The notes beneath the pieces were generated by a model. It worked only from the letters and a program-made list of their open reading frames with translations, had not been told where the DNA came from and did not search any database. 23,941 bases of DNA from JANOGU01 sp964499865 (GTDB taxonomy: Bacteria; Pseudomonadota; Alphaproteobacteria; Rhodobacterales; Rhodobacteraceae). A program made the translations under genes and the position numbers. Shown here piece after piece: positions 1 to 7,466 of the stretch. Where the stretch lies: the NCBI GenBank assembly GCA_964499865.1, contig CAZCPY010000042.1, positions 1 to 23,941 on the forward strand, given 5' to 3'. The first letter of the stretch is position 1; the number at the start of each line of letters is the position of its first letter.

Positions 1-14
1 CCGAAGGGAGCGGT

Positions 15-114
15 GGGGGCGGAACGCCCCCTTCACGGAGGGAAGCGGCTTCTTCGGCCGCTGACCGACACAAAAGGAATGTGCCGAAGGCACGCAATTT
101 GCTTCAGCGGCCGA
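15..114. repeat. Nested inverted repeats / hairpins, probable terminator region
   Basis: Three inverted repeats are packed here. GGGGGC (15-20) pairs with GCCCCC (26-31). TCGGCCGCTGA (54-64) pairs perfectly with TCAGCGGCCGA (104-114). Inside that second pair, GTGCC-TTC-GGCAC on the minus strand (81-93) makes a small hairpin followed by a T-rich tail (ATTCCTTTT). Read on the minus strand this lies directly after the stop codon of the 123-633 frame, so a Rho-independent terminator for that gene is the simplest reading. The outer 11-bp arms could form a cruciform around it. Confidence 0.5.
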
Positions 115-122
115 GGGCGGGC

Positions 123-633
123 TCAGCCGCCTTCGGCCCTGGCCTTGAGGCTGGCCAGGCCCCGCGCGAAGTCGCCGCAGACCCGGTGGTCGAGCACCAG
201 GACGCCCAGCCGGCGGGACACGGGGTTCGTTCCCGTGCCGGACTTGAGGGCGCGGCAGACCATCGTCGCCGCGCCCGCCGGTTCCGGCGGAAAGACGGCG
301 GTCGAGGGCGCCGTGCCGTCGAAGACGAGCCGATTCTCGACCCTTGTGTCGGCCTCGATCGCCACGGTTTCCTGCGTGCCATTGCCGACCTCGGAAGACG
401 CCCGGGCCATCCTTGCGCCAAGGCCTGCGGCCGGGCCCTCGAAGGTCCGGGTCATGGCCGGATCCATCGCCTGCCGGGGCGACCCGGCGGCGAAGGCGGG
501 CAGGACGCTCACATGGGGGAAGGCCGCCGCGGGCGGGGCCGCGATGCGGACCGCGCGGCAGGACAAGCCCGATCGTGGCCAGCGCCGCCGCAAGCGGCAC
601 CGCGACCACGACCGGCCGCCTGGCGAAGCGCAT
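123..633 (-). CDS. Hypothetical secreted protein, frame interrupted near the N-terminus
   Basis: I do not recognise the family. An ATG at 633, preceded by a G-run, opens a frame reading MRFARRPVVVAVPLAAALA, a textbook Sec signal peptide: basic residues, then a hydrophobic stretch. That frame soon becomes arginine/proline-rich and unlike a protein. The neighbouring frame from about 593 down to the stop at 123 looks like a real mature domain of about 140 residues, with AVRIAAPPAAAFPHVSV near its start, two cysteines and a closing basic helix. Joining the two needs a +1 shift at about 550-590. The gene is therefore either frameshifted (real or a sequencing error) or starts at a TTG at 593 without a signal peptide. 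It lies downstream of sbtAB on the same strand, separated by 53 bases. Confidence 0.4.
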
Positions 634-686
634 CGCGTCCCCCCCCCGTCACCCGGGCGGCAGGCTGCGCCTGAGCGGGCATCGCG

Positions 687-995
687 TCAAAAGCGTTCCG
701 CGCGCAGGACCTCGGCGTCGGACACGCTGACCACGCCGATGTGGCGTTCCACCACGGCGAAGGCCGCGTCCAGCAGCGCGTCCAGACGGTCGGGGCGGAT
801 CAGGCAGATCACCGCCACCATGCCCGCGCGGCCCACCTGCCCCTCGCGCGTCCAGCGCCCGGACCGGCCCGACCCGCCCAGCACCGGCAGCACGGTGAAG
901 CCGGTGACGCCCGCCCGGGTCAGCGCCTCGGTCAGGCGGCCTTCCATCGGCGCCTCGATGATGATCTCGACCCGCTTGGCCTTGTGCGTCTGCAT
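687..995 (-). CDS. sbtB: PII-like regulator SbtB of the bicarbonate permease
   Basis: A 102-residue PII-superfamily protein. The N-terminal strand (KRVEIIIEAP) is followed by a helix, a short glycine-rich T-loop segment (GGSGRSG, about residues 40-46), a second beta-alpha unit (MVAVICLIRPDRLDALLDAAFAV) and a C-terminal VVSVSDAEVLRAERF. In cyanobacteria SbtB binds adenine nucleotides and controls SbtA. The gene sits 6 bases after the sbtA stop on the same strand, with a GGAG inside the end of sbtA as ribosome binding site, so the two are co-translated. The cyanobacterial protein continues after the LRAHKF-type end with a redox-sensitive CGPxGC R-loop. Here the chain stops exactly at that point. 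The name rests on this alignment from memory and on the sbtA partner. Confidence 0.8.
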   Translation of the reverse strand: MQTHKAKRVEIIIEAPMEGRLTEALTRAGVTGFTVLPVLGGSGRSGRWTREGQVGRAGMVAVICLIRPDRLDALLDAAFAVVERHIGVVSVSDAEVLRAERF

Positions 996-1001
996 CGGCG
1001 G

Positions 1002-1979
1002 TCAGGCTCCGGTCACGGCCAGGGCCACGGCGACATAGGCCGGGATGCCGATGACCAGGTTGAAGGGAAAGGTCACGCCCAGCGACAGCGTGAGGTAGAC
1101 CGACGGGTTGGCCTCGGGCAGGGCCACGCGCATCGCCGCGGGCACCGCGATGTAGGAGGCCGAGGCGCAGAGCGTCATCAGAAGCGCGACGCCGCCGGGC
1201 GACAGGCCGAGCGCCAGAGCGGCGGCCAGGCCGAAGGCCGCGCCCACCGGCGGCATCAGCACGCCGAAGACCAGCGCGCCGCCGCCCAGCGTTCCCCGCA
1301 GGCCGCGCAGGCCGCGGCCCGCGACCAGCCCCATGTCGAGCAGGAACAGGCACAGCACGCCCTGGAAGGGCGCGGTGATGAAGGCGTCGATGCGGGCCTT
1401 GCCATCCTCGCCCGTCGCCATGCCGATCAGGAAGGAGCCGACCAGCAGCACGATCGACCCGTTCAGCAGGATCTCGCGCCACAGCCCGGCGTCCATCCTT
1501 GCGCCGCCGCCGTTCCTTGCGATCAGCCACAGCGCGGCGACGATGGCGGGCGCCTCCATCGCTGCGGCGACGGCGACCATGTAGCCCTCGGCGGCGATGC
1601 CGCGTTCGGACAGGACGGCGGTCGCGGTGACGAAGGTCACGATCGAGATCGACCCGTAGTGCGCGGCCACCGCCGCCCGGTCGGTGACCGGCAGGCGCGT
1701 CAGCAGGCCCAGCAGCGCGAAGGCCACGAAGGGCAGGCCCGCCGACAGCGCGATCCCCGCCGCAAGGGCCGCGCCCAGCGTCAGGTCCAGCCCGTGGCCC
1801 GCCACCGCCACCCCGCCCTTGAAGCCGATGGCGAACAGGAGGTACAGCGACATCCCCTTGGCCACCGCCTCGGGCACCGACAGGTCGGACCGCGCCAGCG
1901 CCGCCGCCAGACCCAGCGCAAAGGCCAGGATCATCGGCGTCATCAGGTTGGCCTGGGCGAGGGCGAGGATCTCGGGCAT
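1002..1979 (-). CDS. sbtA: Sodium-dependent bicarbonate transport family permease SbtA
   Basis: A 325-residue integral membrane protein with about ten hydrophobic segments in two similar halves, as in the SbtA (DUF897) family. Recognisable family stretches are the N-terminal NLMTPMILAFALG, the FAIGFKGG segment, HYGSISIVTFV near the middle, LLDMGLVAG, and the C-terminal FPFNLVIGIP. In cyanobacteria SbtA imports bicarbonate with sodium for carbon concentration. In heterotrophic proteobacteria it may feed carboxylases instead. The ATG at 1979 has a GGAAGG six bases upstream. The partner sbtB follows 6 bases later. Two perfect palindromes lie immediately upstream of the start and may carry regulation. 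Confidence 0.88.
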   Translation of the reverse strand: MPEILALAQANLMTPMILAFALGLAAALARSDLSVPEAVAKGMSLYLLFAIGFKGGVAVAGHGLDLTLGAALAAGIALSAGLPFVAFALLGLLTRLPVTDRAAVAAHYGSISIVTFVTATAVLSERGIAAEGYMVAVAAAMEAPAIVAALWLIARNGGGARMDAGLWREILLNGSIVLLVGSFLIGMATGEDGKARIDAFITAPFQGVLCLFLLDMGLVAGRGLRGLRGTLGGGALVFGVLMPPVGAAFGLAAALALGLSPGGVALLMTLCASASYIAVPAAMRVALPEANPSVYLTLSLGVTFPFNLVIGIPAYVAVALAVTGA

Positions 1980-1989
1980 GGCGCACCTT

Positions 1990-2010
1990 CCGGGGCGCGC
2001 ATCGCCCCGG
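1990..2010. repeat. 8-bp inverted repeat just upstream of sbtA
   Basis: CCGGGGCG (1990-1997), a 5-base spacer and CGCCCCGG (2003-2010) form a perfect inverted repeat 10 bases from the sbtA start, next to its ribosome binding site. On the minus strand it would lie in the 5' leader as a strong hairpin. Its function is not shown by the sequence. Confidence 0.55.
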
Positions 2011-2012
2011 AG

Positions 2013-2026
2013 GCGCCATATGGCGC
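2013..2026. promoter_or_regulatory. Perfect 14-bp palindrome upstream of sbtA, candidate operator
   Basis: GCGCCATATGGCGC is its own reverse complement and lies 34 bases upstream of the sbtA start codon, three bases beyond the neighbouring inverted repeat. Perfect 14-bp symmetry with an AT centre is typical of a dimeric repressor or activator site. No regulator gene is adjacent, so the binding protein is unknown. Confidence 0.4.
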
Positions 2027-2163
2027 AGGCAGGCCACGGCGGAAAGGGGCGCAGCGCGGAATCCGCCGCGCCGCGGCAGGGCGGGCTCGGCGCCCCGGCC
2101 GGGCGCCCCGGCTGGGCGCCCCGTCAGACCGGGCCCGAACCCGATCCGCTCCGCATCAAGAGC

Positions 2164-2275
2164 CTCCCTCCCGCCTTGTGGGGGAGGGATGGGGTGGGGG
2201 GGTTCCCCGGACCGGCCGGGCGCCCCCCTCCCCCATCCCCTCCCCCATCCCCTCCCCACGAGGGGGAGGGGGGGC
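2164..2275. repeat. G/C-run inverted repeat with quadruplex-type runs
   Basis: The left arm (2164-2202) is a C-rich stretch followed by G-runs of 5, 3, 4 and 7 separated by one or two bases (2180-2202). The right arm (2223-2275) carries the complementary C-runs as a partial tandem of a 12-base unit (CCCCTCCCCCAT), then a G-run end. The arms are imperfect reverse complements about 20 bases apart. The element sits between the end of the transglycosylase gene and the start of sbtA, both on the minus strand. It fits a long hairpin terminator or a dispersed palindromic element. Confidence 0.6.
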
Positions 2276-2312
2276 GCTTACCGTCCGGGGTTCCGCCCGG
2301 GATGATCGCGGT

Positions 2313-4247
2313 CTACCGCCCCGCCAGTTCGCCCGTGACGTCCACCGGGCCGACCGATCCGCGCAGGCGGGCGCGGTAGATCACCACCGCCTCGGCCACG
2401 CGCATGATGTAGGTGCGGGTTTCGGTGAAGGGCACGGTCTCGACCCAGTCGATCACGTCGACCGAGGCCGACCGGGGGTCGCCGAATTCGCCGATCCAGC
2501 GTTTCGGGCGGTTGGGACCGGCGTTGTAGCCCGCCGCCACCAGCGCCACGGCGGGGCCGAAGTCCTCGACGAGACCCGCAAGATAGGCCGATCCCAGCAT
2601 GACATTGTAGGCGGGGTCGGACGTCAGGCGGCCCACGTCGTAGGGCAGGCCCTGTTCGTCCGCCACCAGCTTGGCGGTGCCGGGCATCACCTGCATCAGG
2701 CCCAGGGCGCCTGCGGGGCTTTGCGCGGCGGGGTCGAATTCGCTTTCGCGGCGGGAAATCGCCATCGCCAGCGCGCGGCTTACCGGCAGGCTGTCGGGCA
2801 CCATGCCGACCACGGGGTAGTAGGCGCGCGGCAGGATCGCGCCGCGCTCGGCTGCCTTTTTCGCCAGCACCACCGCAAGGTTCGGCTCGCCCGCCGAAAG
2901 CGCCATGTCGGCGAGCTGGTCGATCCCCTGCGGCGACAGCCCTTCGGCCAGTTGCAGCAGGAACTGCCTGGCCTGCGTCCGGCCGCCCGCCGCGATCAGC
3001 AGACGCGCCGCCTCCAGCACCGGGGACCGCGCGAAGTCGGCCTGCCGCCAGTCGGGCGGGCGGGTGTCGTCCAGAAGGCGCGCGTCCAGCGGCAGGCCCA
3101 GGCGTTCGGCGGCCAGCAGGCCGTAGTAGGCGGTGGAATGCACCGCCGCCGACCGGTAGGCCGCCTGCGCGGCGTCGCGGCGGTCCGCGGCCTCTTCCGC
3201 CCGGCCGATCCAGTAATCGGCGCGCGACAGGCTGATGCCGGTGGTGACCGCCGCCTTCAGCCGCTGGAAATGCGCCTTGGCGGTCTCGGGGTCGTCCAGC
3301 CGCCGCAGGGCGATGAAGCCTGCGAGGAATTCGAGGTCGGCATAGGCCTGCCCCCTGGACAGGTGGTGGGCGGAGGCGACACGGTAGGCCTGGCGCGGCT
3401 GGCCCTGCCGCATCAGCCAGCGGGCGAGGATCGCGCGGCGTTCGGCCCAGACCTCGGGCCGCCCCAGCGCCTCGGCGCTGGCCGAAACCTCGATCAGGAA
3501 GTCCGCCGCGTCGTCGTAGCGTTCGGCGCGCATGCGGTAGGCAAAGCGGTCCCAGGCAAGGCCTGGGTCCGACCGCAGCGCCGCGGGAACGGCGTTGATC
3601 AGCCCGGTGATCCCATCGGCCTGCCCCGCCTGCAGGGCCAGCCGCGCGCTGGCCAGCGCGCGGACGCCCGGCCCCACGCGGGGCAGCATCCGCGCGGCCT
3701 CGTTTCTGTCGCCGTCCCACAGCAGGCGGTCCAGGCGGGCGGCGTGGCGGTCATCGACCGCGGCCCCGGCCAGCGCGAGGAAGGCCGCTTCCTCGGCGGC
3801 GTCGAACGTCAGCGCCACCCAGGCGCGACGCGCCTCGTCCCGCGCCGCGGCCTCGTCGCCGTTCGCGCGGTGGGCGCGGATCAGCGCCATGGACCCCGCG
3901 GGGGTGGCGGGCTTGCGGTCGCCGAACCAGGCCAGAACGCGGGCGGGGGAGGAGGACCGGGCGACCGCCTCTTCCCCGCGCGACCGCACCAGCGCCAGCC
4001 CCGGCCAGTCGGGACGGCGGGCGAGGAAGCCCTCGTAGTCGGTCAGCGTGCCTTCGCCCGCCCTGAGGCGCATCCATTCGATGATGTCGGCGGCAACCGG
4101 CCCGGCCTGCGCGGCCTGCGCCGCCGCCGCGGCCCAGTTGGCCGCGCCCGCGTCGCGCAGGGCCAGCCGCAGCGCCTCGGCCTCCTGCGCGCGCAGGGCG
4201 GCGGGGGCGAAGGCCAGGGCAAGGATCAGCGTCAGCGCACGAAACAT
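2313..4247 (-). CDS. Soluble lytic murein transglycosylase (Slt70-like)
   Basis: A 644-residue periplasmic enzyme that cleaves the MurNAc-GlcNAc bond of peptidoglycan with formation of 1,6-anhydroMurNAc. Residues 1-20 are a signal peptide (FRALTLILALAFAPAALRA, cleavage before Gln21). Residues about 25-470 are alpha-helical superhelical repeats (many YRxA/AxxAY patterns), matching the U-domain of Slt70. The C-terminal SLT domain holds the catalytic Glu501 in ESEF (501-504), GLMQVMPGTA (516-525) and YNAG (574-577). The length equals that of complete family members. The ATG at 4247 has no strong Shine-Dalgarno. The gene is divergent from dapA, so the two share the 4248-4424 spacer. Both act in cell-wall metabolism: dapA supplies diaminopimelate. 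Confidence 0.92.
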   Translation of the reverse strand: MFRALTLILALAFAPAALRAQEAEALRLALRDAGAANWAAAAAQAAQAGPVAADIIEWMRLRAGEGTLTDYEGFLARRPDWPGLALVRSRGEEAVARSSSPARVLAWFGDRKPATPAGSMALIRAHRANGDEAAARDEARRAWVALTFDAAEEAAFLALAGAAVDDRHAARLDRLLWDGDRNEAARMLPRVGPGVRALASARLALQAGQADGITGLINAVPAALRSDPGLAWDRFAYRMRAERYDDAADFLIEVSASAEALGRPEVWAERRAILARWLMRQGQPRQAYRVASAHHLSRGQAYADLEFLAGFIALRRLDDPETAKAHFQRLKAAVTTGISLSRADYWIGRAEEAADRRDAAQAAYRSAAVHSTAYYGLLAAERLGLPLDARLLDDTRPPDWRQADFARSPVLEAARLLIAAGGRTQARQFLLQLAEGLSPQGIDQLADMALSAGEPNLAVVLAKKAAERGAILPRAYYPVVGMVPDSLPVSRALAMAISRRESEFDPAAQSPAGALGLMQVMPGTAKLVADEQGLPYDVGRLTSDPAYNVMLGSAYLAGLVEDFGPAVALVAAGYNAGPNRPKRWIGEFGDPRSASVDVIDWVETVPFTETRTYIMRVAEAVVIYRARLRGSVGPVDVTGELAGR

Positions 4248-4424
4248 GCGCCCGACCTAGCGGTCCGACCGCCGCCGCGCAACTCACAAGGCCGCGGGCG
4301 CCCGGCTGACCCGCCCCGCCGCCCCCGGGCAAGCCCCCCTCCCCGGGCCCCCCTTGGCGAGGCCCGGGCGCGCCTGTAGGAAGCGGGCGGTCTTGGCTGG
4401 CCCCTGCGGGGCCCGGAGGAGGGG

Positions 4425-5312
4425 ATGATGCGTGCGATGTTCCGCGGCTCGATGCCGGCGCTGGTGACGCCGTTCAAGGACGGCGCGGTGGACTTCGACA
4501 CGCTGAAATCGCTGGTCGACTGGCACATCGCCGAGGGCTCGCACGGCCTGGTGCCGGTGGGCACCACGGGGGAAAGCCCGACGCTCAGCCACGAGGAGCA
4601 CGAGGCGGTCATCGAGGCGGTGGTCCGGGCCGCGAAAGGCCGCGTGCCGGTGATCGCGGGGGCGGGGTCGAACAACACGATCGAGGGCATCCGCCTGATC
4701 CGCTTTGCCGAAAAGGTGGGCGCCGACGGGGCCCTGGTGGTGACACCCTATTACAACAAGCCCACGCAGGCCGGCCTGATCGCGCATTACACCGCACTGC
4801 ACGACGCCTCGGCCCTGCCCATCGTCATCTACAACATCCCCGGCCGGTCGGTCGTGGACATGGCGCCCGAGACGATGGGGAAACTGGCTGCCCTGCCGCG
4901 GATCGTCGGCGTCAAGGACGCCACCGGCAGGATCGAGCGCGTGAGCCAGCAGCGCGCGACCTGCGGCGCCGACTTCGTGCAGTTGTCGGGCGAGGACGCG
5001 ACGGCGCTCGGGTTCAACGCGCATGGCGGCGTGGGCTGCATCAGCGTCACCGCCAACGTGGCGCCCCGGCTCTGCGCGCAGTTCCAGGAGGCGACGCTGG
5101 CGGGCGACTTCAGGGCCGCGCTGGCCCTGCAGGACCGCCTGATGCCGCTGCACGAGGCGATCTTCCTCGAGCCCGGGCTGTGCGGCGCGAAACATGCGCT
5201 GTCCCGCCTGGGCCTGTGCCGCGACGAGGTGCGCCTGCCGCTGGTGCCGGTGACGCAGGGCGTGCGCGAGAGGCTGGACGCGGCGATGCGCCATGCGGGG
5301 CTGCTGAACTGA
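4425..5312 (+). CDS. dapA: 4-hydroxy-tetrahydrodipicolinate synthase DapA
   Basis: A 295-residue class I aldolase-like enzyme that condenses pyruvate with aspartate semialdehyde, the first committed step of diaminopimelate and lysine synthesis, in the cytosol. Visible signature elements are GTTGESPTLS (residues 46-55, with the Thr pair of the catalytic triad), PYYNKPTQ (108-115), the triad tyrosine in VIYNIPGRS (Tyr136), the substrate-binding Arg141, and the Schiff-base lysine Lys164 in GVKDATG. The first ATG (4425) follows GGAGGAGGGG. A second ATG directly follows it, so the start could be one codon later. The gene is complete and divergent from the transglycosylase gene. It ends opposite the DMT transporter gene with a hairpin element between them. 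Confidence 0.96.
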   Translation: MMRAMFRGSMPALVTPFKDGAVDFDTLKSLVDWHIAEGSHGLVPVGTTGESPTLSHEEHEAVIEAVVRAAKGRVPVIAGAGSNNTIEGIRLIRFAEKVGADGALVVTPYYNKPTQAGLIAHYTALHDASALPIVIYNIPGRSVVDMAPETMGKLAALPRIVGVKDATGRIERVSQQRATCGADFVQLSGEDATALGFNAHGGVGCISVTANVAPRLCAQFQEATLAGDFRAALALQDRLMPLHEAIFLEPGLCGAKHALSRLGLCRDEVRLPLVPVTQGVRERLDAAMRHAGLLN

Positions 5313-5340
5313 TGGGGTAGCACCCGGCGGTGAGGGCGGA

Positions 5341-5395
5341 GCGGGGGGTTTCACACCCCCCGCACCCCCCGTGGGATATTTGCGATCGGAAGATG
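5341..5395 (+). repeat. Intergenic hairpin plus GGGATATTT element, copy A
   Basis: An 8-bp hairpin (5341-5348 with 5356-5363, 7-base loop) is followed by a C-run, GGGATATTT (5373-5381) and AGATG (5391-5395). The same order (hairpin, ACCCC, GGGATATTT or GGATATTT, AGATG) recurs in reverse orientation at 17005-17046. It lies between convergent dapA and the DMT transporter gene. I believe similar elements are common between genes in Rhodobacterales. A role as terminator or RNA-processing element is inference. Confidence 0.6.
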
Positions 5396-5405
5396 GGGGC
5401 GGACG

Positions 5406-6296
5406 TCAGCGAGGGCGCGCCTTCTGCGGCCAGACCTCCAGCACCCCGGCCAGCAAGACGAGTGCGCCGCCCGCCCATTCGGCCGGGCTCAGCGTCTCGG
5501 CCGACAGCACGGCGGCCGAGAGTGCGCCGACCAGCACCTCGGCCATCAGGAGGATGCCGCTGCGCGCGGGGTCCAGACGTGCAACGGCCCACATCAGTGC
5601 CACCATCGACAGGCCCCACCACAGCCCCCCCGCCGCCAGCGCCCAGCCAAGGGCCGCGGCGGGGGAGGGGAGCCGCGGGGGCAGGGGCTCCAGCAGCGGC
5701 GCCAGCACCAGCGCCCCGGCGAAGGCGCCCGCGGCAAAGACGAAGGCGGTCTCGGCCGGGCCGGTGTCGGACCTTGTACGGATGCCGGTGGTGGCGACCG
5801 CCCAGAGGGCGCCCGAGGCCAGCCCGAGCCAGTCGCCGAGGGACCGCGGCAGCGGCCATTGTCCGCCCGCGCCCAGTACCAGGACGAGGCCCGCCATCCC
5901 CGCCGCCAGCGCCGCCAGACGCAGCCGCCCGACCGGCCAGCCCAGGACGAAGCGGCCGATCAGCGTGCTCCATACCGGCGTCAGGAAGAACAGGATGACG
6001 ATGATCGCCACCCGCCCGTAGATCAGGCCGACCGAGTAGAGCGCGAAGGCCAGCCCGCCGAGGGCGACCGACGCCAGCCCGACGCGGTGCGCCCGGGCCA
6101 GCCGCGCCCGCGCCGTCCAGGCGAAGGGCGCCAGCACCAGCGCCGCCACCGCGACGATGGCCAGCGTTCCCCAGGCACCGTCCAGGCCAAGCTGCCCCAG
6201 GCGCCGCACCGGCAGCCAGTACAGGCCCCAGAGCATGCCGGTCGCCACCACCAGGGCCGAGGCGAGCGTCGCGGTGCGGGTGTCATGCGTTGCCAT
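5406..6296 (-). CDS. EamA/DMT-family permease
   Basis: A 296-residue inner-membrane protein of the drug/metabolite transporter superfamily. It has ten hydrophobic segments in two EamA repeats (about residues 10-145 and 155-290). The first opens with the usual GMLWGLYWLPVRRL. The second has GALWAVATTGIRTRS, and AEVLVGALSAAVLSAETLSPAEWAGGALVLLAGVLE near the end, matching the conserved E-rich ninth/tenth-helix region. The substrate cannot be read from the sequence. The ATG at 6296 is chosen because the hydrophobic segment starts soon after it. An in-frame ATG at 6314 is equally possible, and neither has a good Shine-Dalgarno. The gene is divergent from the racemase-family/pxp cluster by about 76 bases, so it may move a related amino-acid-like compound. 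Confidence 0.85.
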   Translation of the reverse strand: MATHDTRTATLASALVVATGMLWGLYWLPVRRLGQLGLDGAWGTLAIVAVAALVLAPFAWTARARLARAHRVGLASVALGGLAFALYSVGLIYGRVAIIVILFFLTPVWSTLIGRFVLGWPVGRLRLAALAAGMAGLVLVLGAGGQWPLPRSLGDWLGLASGALWAVATTGIRTRSDTGPAETAFVFAAGAFAGALVLAPLLEPLPPRLPSPAAALGWALAAGGLWWGLSMVALMWAVARLDPARSGILLMAEVLVGALSAAVLSAETLSPAEWAGGALVLLAGVLEVWPQKARPR

Positions 6297-6372
6297 GGGT
6301 GGTGCGCTTGCCATTCCGCCCGGCGGCCTGCAAGGCTTGGGCACGGGGGGGTAAAGCTGGGGGGGCGGCGAG

Positions 6373-7398
6373 ATGCGCAGCGGCAAGGCGATCCATGTGA
6401 TCTCGGCCCATGCCGAGGGCGAGGTGGGCGATGTCATCGTGGGCGGCGTCGCCCCGCCGCCGGGCGCCACGCTGTGGGACCAGCGCGACTGGCTGTGGCG
6501 CGACGGGACCTTGCGCAACTTCCTGCTGAACGAGCCGCGGGGCGGGGTGTTCCGGCATGCCAACCTGCTGGTCCCGGCCCGGGACCCGCGGGCGCAGATG
6601 GGCTTCGTCATCATGGAGCCCGAGGACAACCCGCCGATGTCGGGGTCGAACGCGATCTGCGTGGCGACGGTGCTTCTGGACAGCGGCATCCTGCCGATGA
6701 CGGAACCGGTGACCGAGATGGTGCTGGAGGCGCCGGGCGGGCTGGTGCGGGTGCGCGCGGACTGCCGGGACGGCAAGGCCGAGCGCATCCATGTGACGAA
6801 CCTGCCCTCTTTCGCCGGCCGGCTGGGCGTGGCGCTGGAGGTGGACGGCCATCGGCTGGTCGTCGACACCGCCTATGGCGGCGACAGTTTCGTCGTCGTC
6901 GATGCGGCTGCGCTGGGGCTGGACCTGGTGCCCGGCGAGGCGCACCGCATCGCCACCCTGGGTGTGCGGATCGTGGCCGCGGCCGAGGCACAGGTCGGGT
7001 TCCGTCATCCCGAAAACCCCGACTGGGCGCATTTCTCGTTCTGCCTCTTCGCCGGGCCGCTGACCCGCAACGGCGCGGCGCTGGAGACGCGGCACGCCGT
7101 GGCGATCCGGCCGGGCAAGGTGGACCGGTCGCCCACCGGCACCGCCGTGTCGGCCCGGCTGGCGCTGCTGGCCGCACGGGGGCAGATCGGGACGGGCGAT
7201 CACCTGCGGGCGCGGTCGCTGATCGGCGGCACCTTCGAGGGGCGGATCGTGGGGCAGGCGCGGGTGGGCGACCACCCGGCGGTGCTGCCCGAGATTTCGG
7301 GCCGCGCCTGGATCACCGGCATCCACCAGCACCTGCTCGACCCCGCCGACCCCTGGCCGCAGGGGTATCGGCTCTCCGACACCTGGGGCGCGCGCTGA
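6373..7398 (+). CDS. Proline racemase-family protein with Ser/Thr at both catalytic Cys positions
   Basis: A 341-residue cytosolic protein of the proline racemase / hydroxyproline epimerase / trans-3-hydroxyproline dehydratase superfamily. The fold signatures are present: the N-terminal SAHAEGEVGDVIVGGV, AYGGDSFVVVDA (167-178), and the paired active-site loops. Loop 1 reads MSGSN (89-93) where racemases have MCGH, giving Ser90. Loop 2 reads DRSPTGTA (251-258) where racemases have SPCGT, giving Thr255. Cys/Cys enzymes are racemases or epimerases, and Cys/Thr enzymes are trans-3-hydroxy-L-proline dehydratases. The Ser/Thr pair here has no assignment I can vouch for, so the reaction is open. The ATG at 6373 follows a G-rich ribosome binding site. 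pxpA follows 68 bases later on the same strand, which hints at a cyclic imino or lactam acid substrate. Confidence 0.82.
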   Translation: MRSGKAIHVISAHAEGEVGDVIVGGVAPPPGATLWDQRDWLWRDGTLRNFLLNEPRGGVFRHANLLVPARDPRAQMGFVIMEPEDNPPMSGSNAICVATVLLDSGILPMTEPVTEMVLEAPGGLVRVRADCRDGKAERIHVTNLPSFAGRLGVALEVDGHRLVVDTAYGGDSFVVVDAAALGLDLVPGEAHRIATLGVRIVAAAEAQVGFRHPENPDWAHFSFCLFAGPLTRNGAALETRHAVAIRPGKVDRSPTGTAVSARLALLAARGQIGTGDHLRARSLIGGTFEGRIVGQARVGDHPAVLPEISGRAWITGIHQHLLDPADPWPQGYRLSDTWGAR

Positions 7399-7466
7399 CG
7401 GCTGCGGCTTGCGTCCGGGCGCGGCCCGCAGGACAGTCGGGCTTTCCGTTTCGCAAGGAGGCCGCC

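Noticed and set aside
649..2259. A 536-codon minus-strand frame overlapping sbtA and sbtB in another frame
   Set aside because: It is Arg/Gly-rich with no family signature, while sbtA in the neighbouring frame has regular membrane segments.
741..4379. A plus-strand open frame of 1,212 codons opposite sbtAB and the transglycosylase gene
   Set aside because: It is antisense to three genes with clear family motifs. Its translation is Arg/Gly/Gln/His-rich with no domain, the usual mirror of GC-rich coding DNA.
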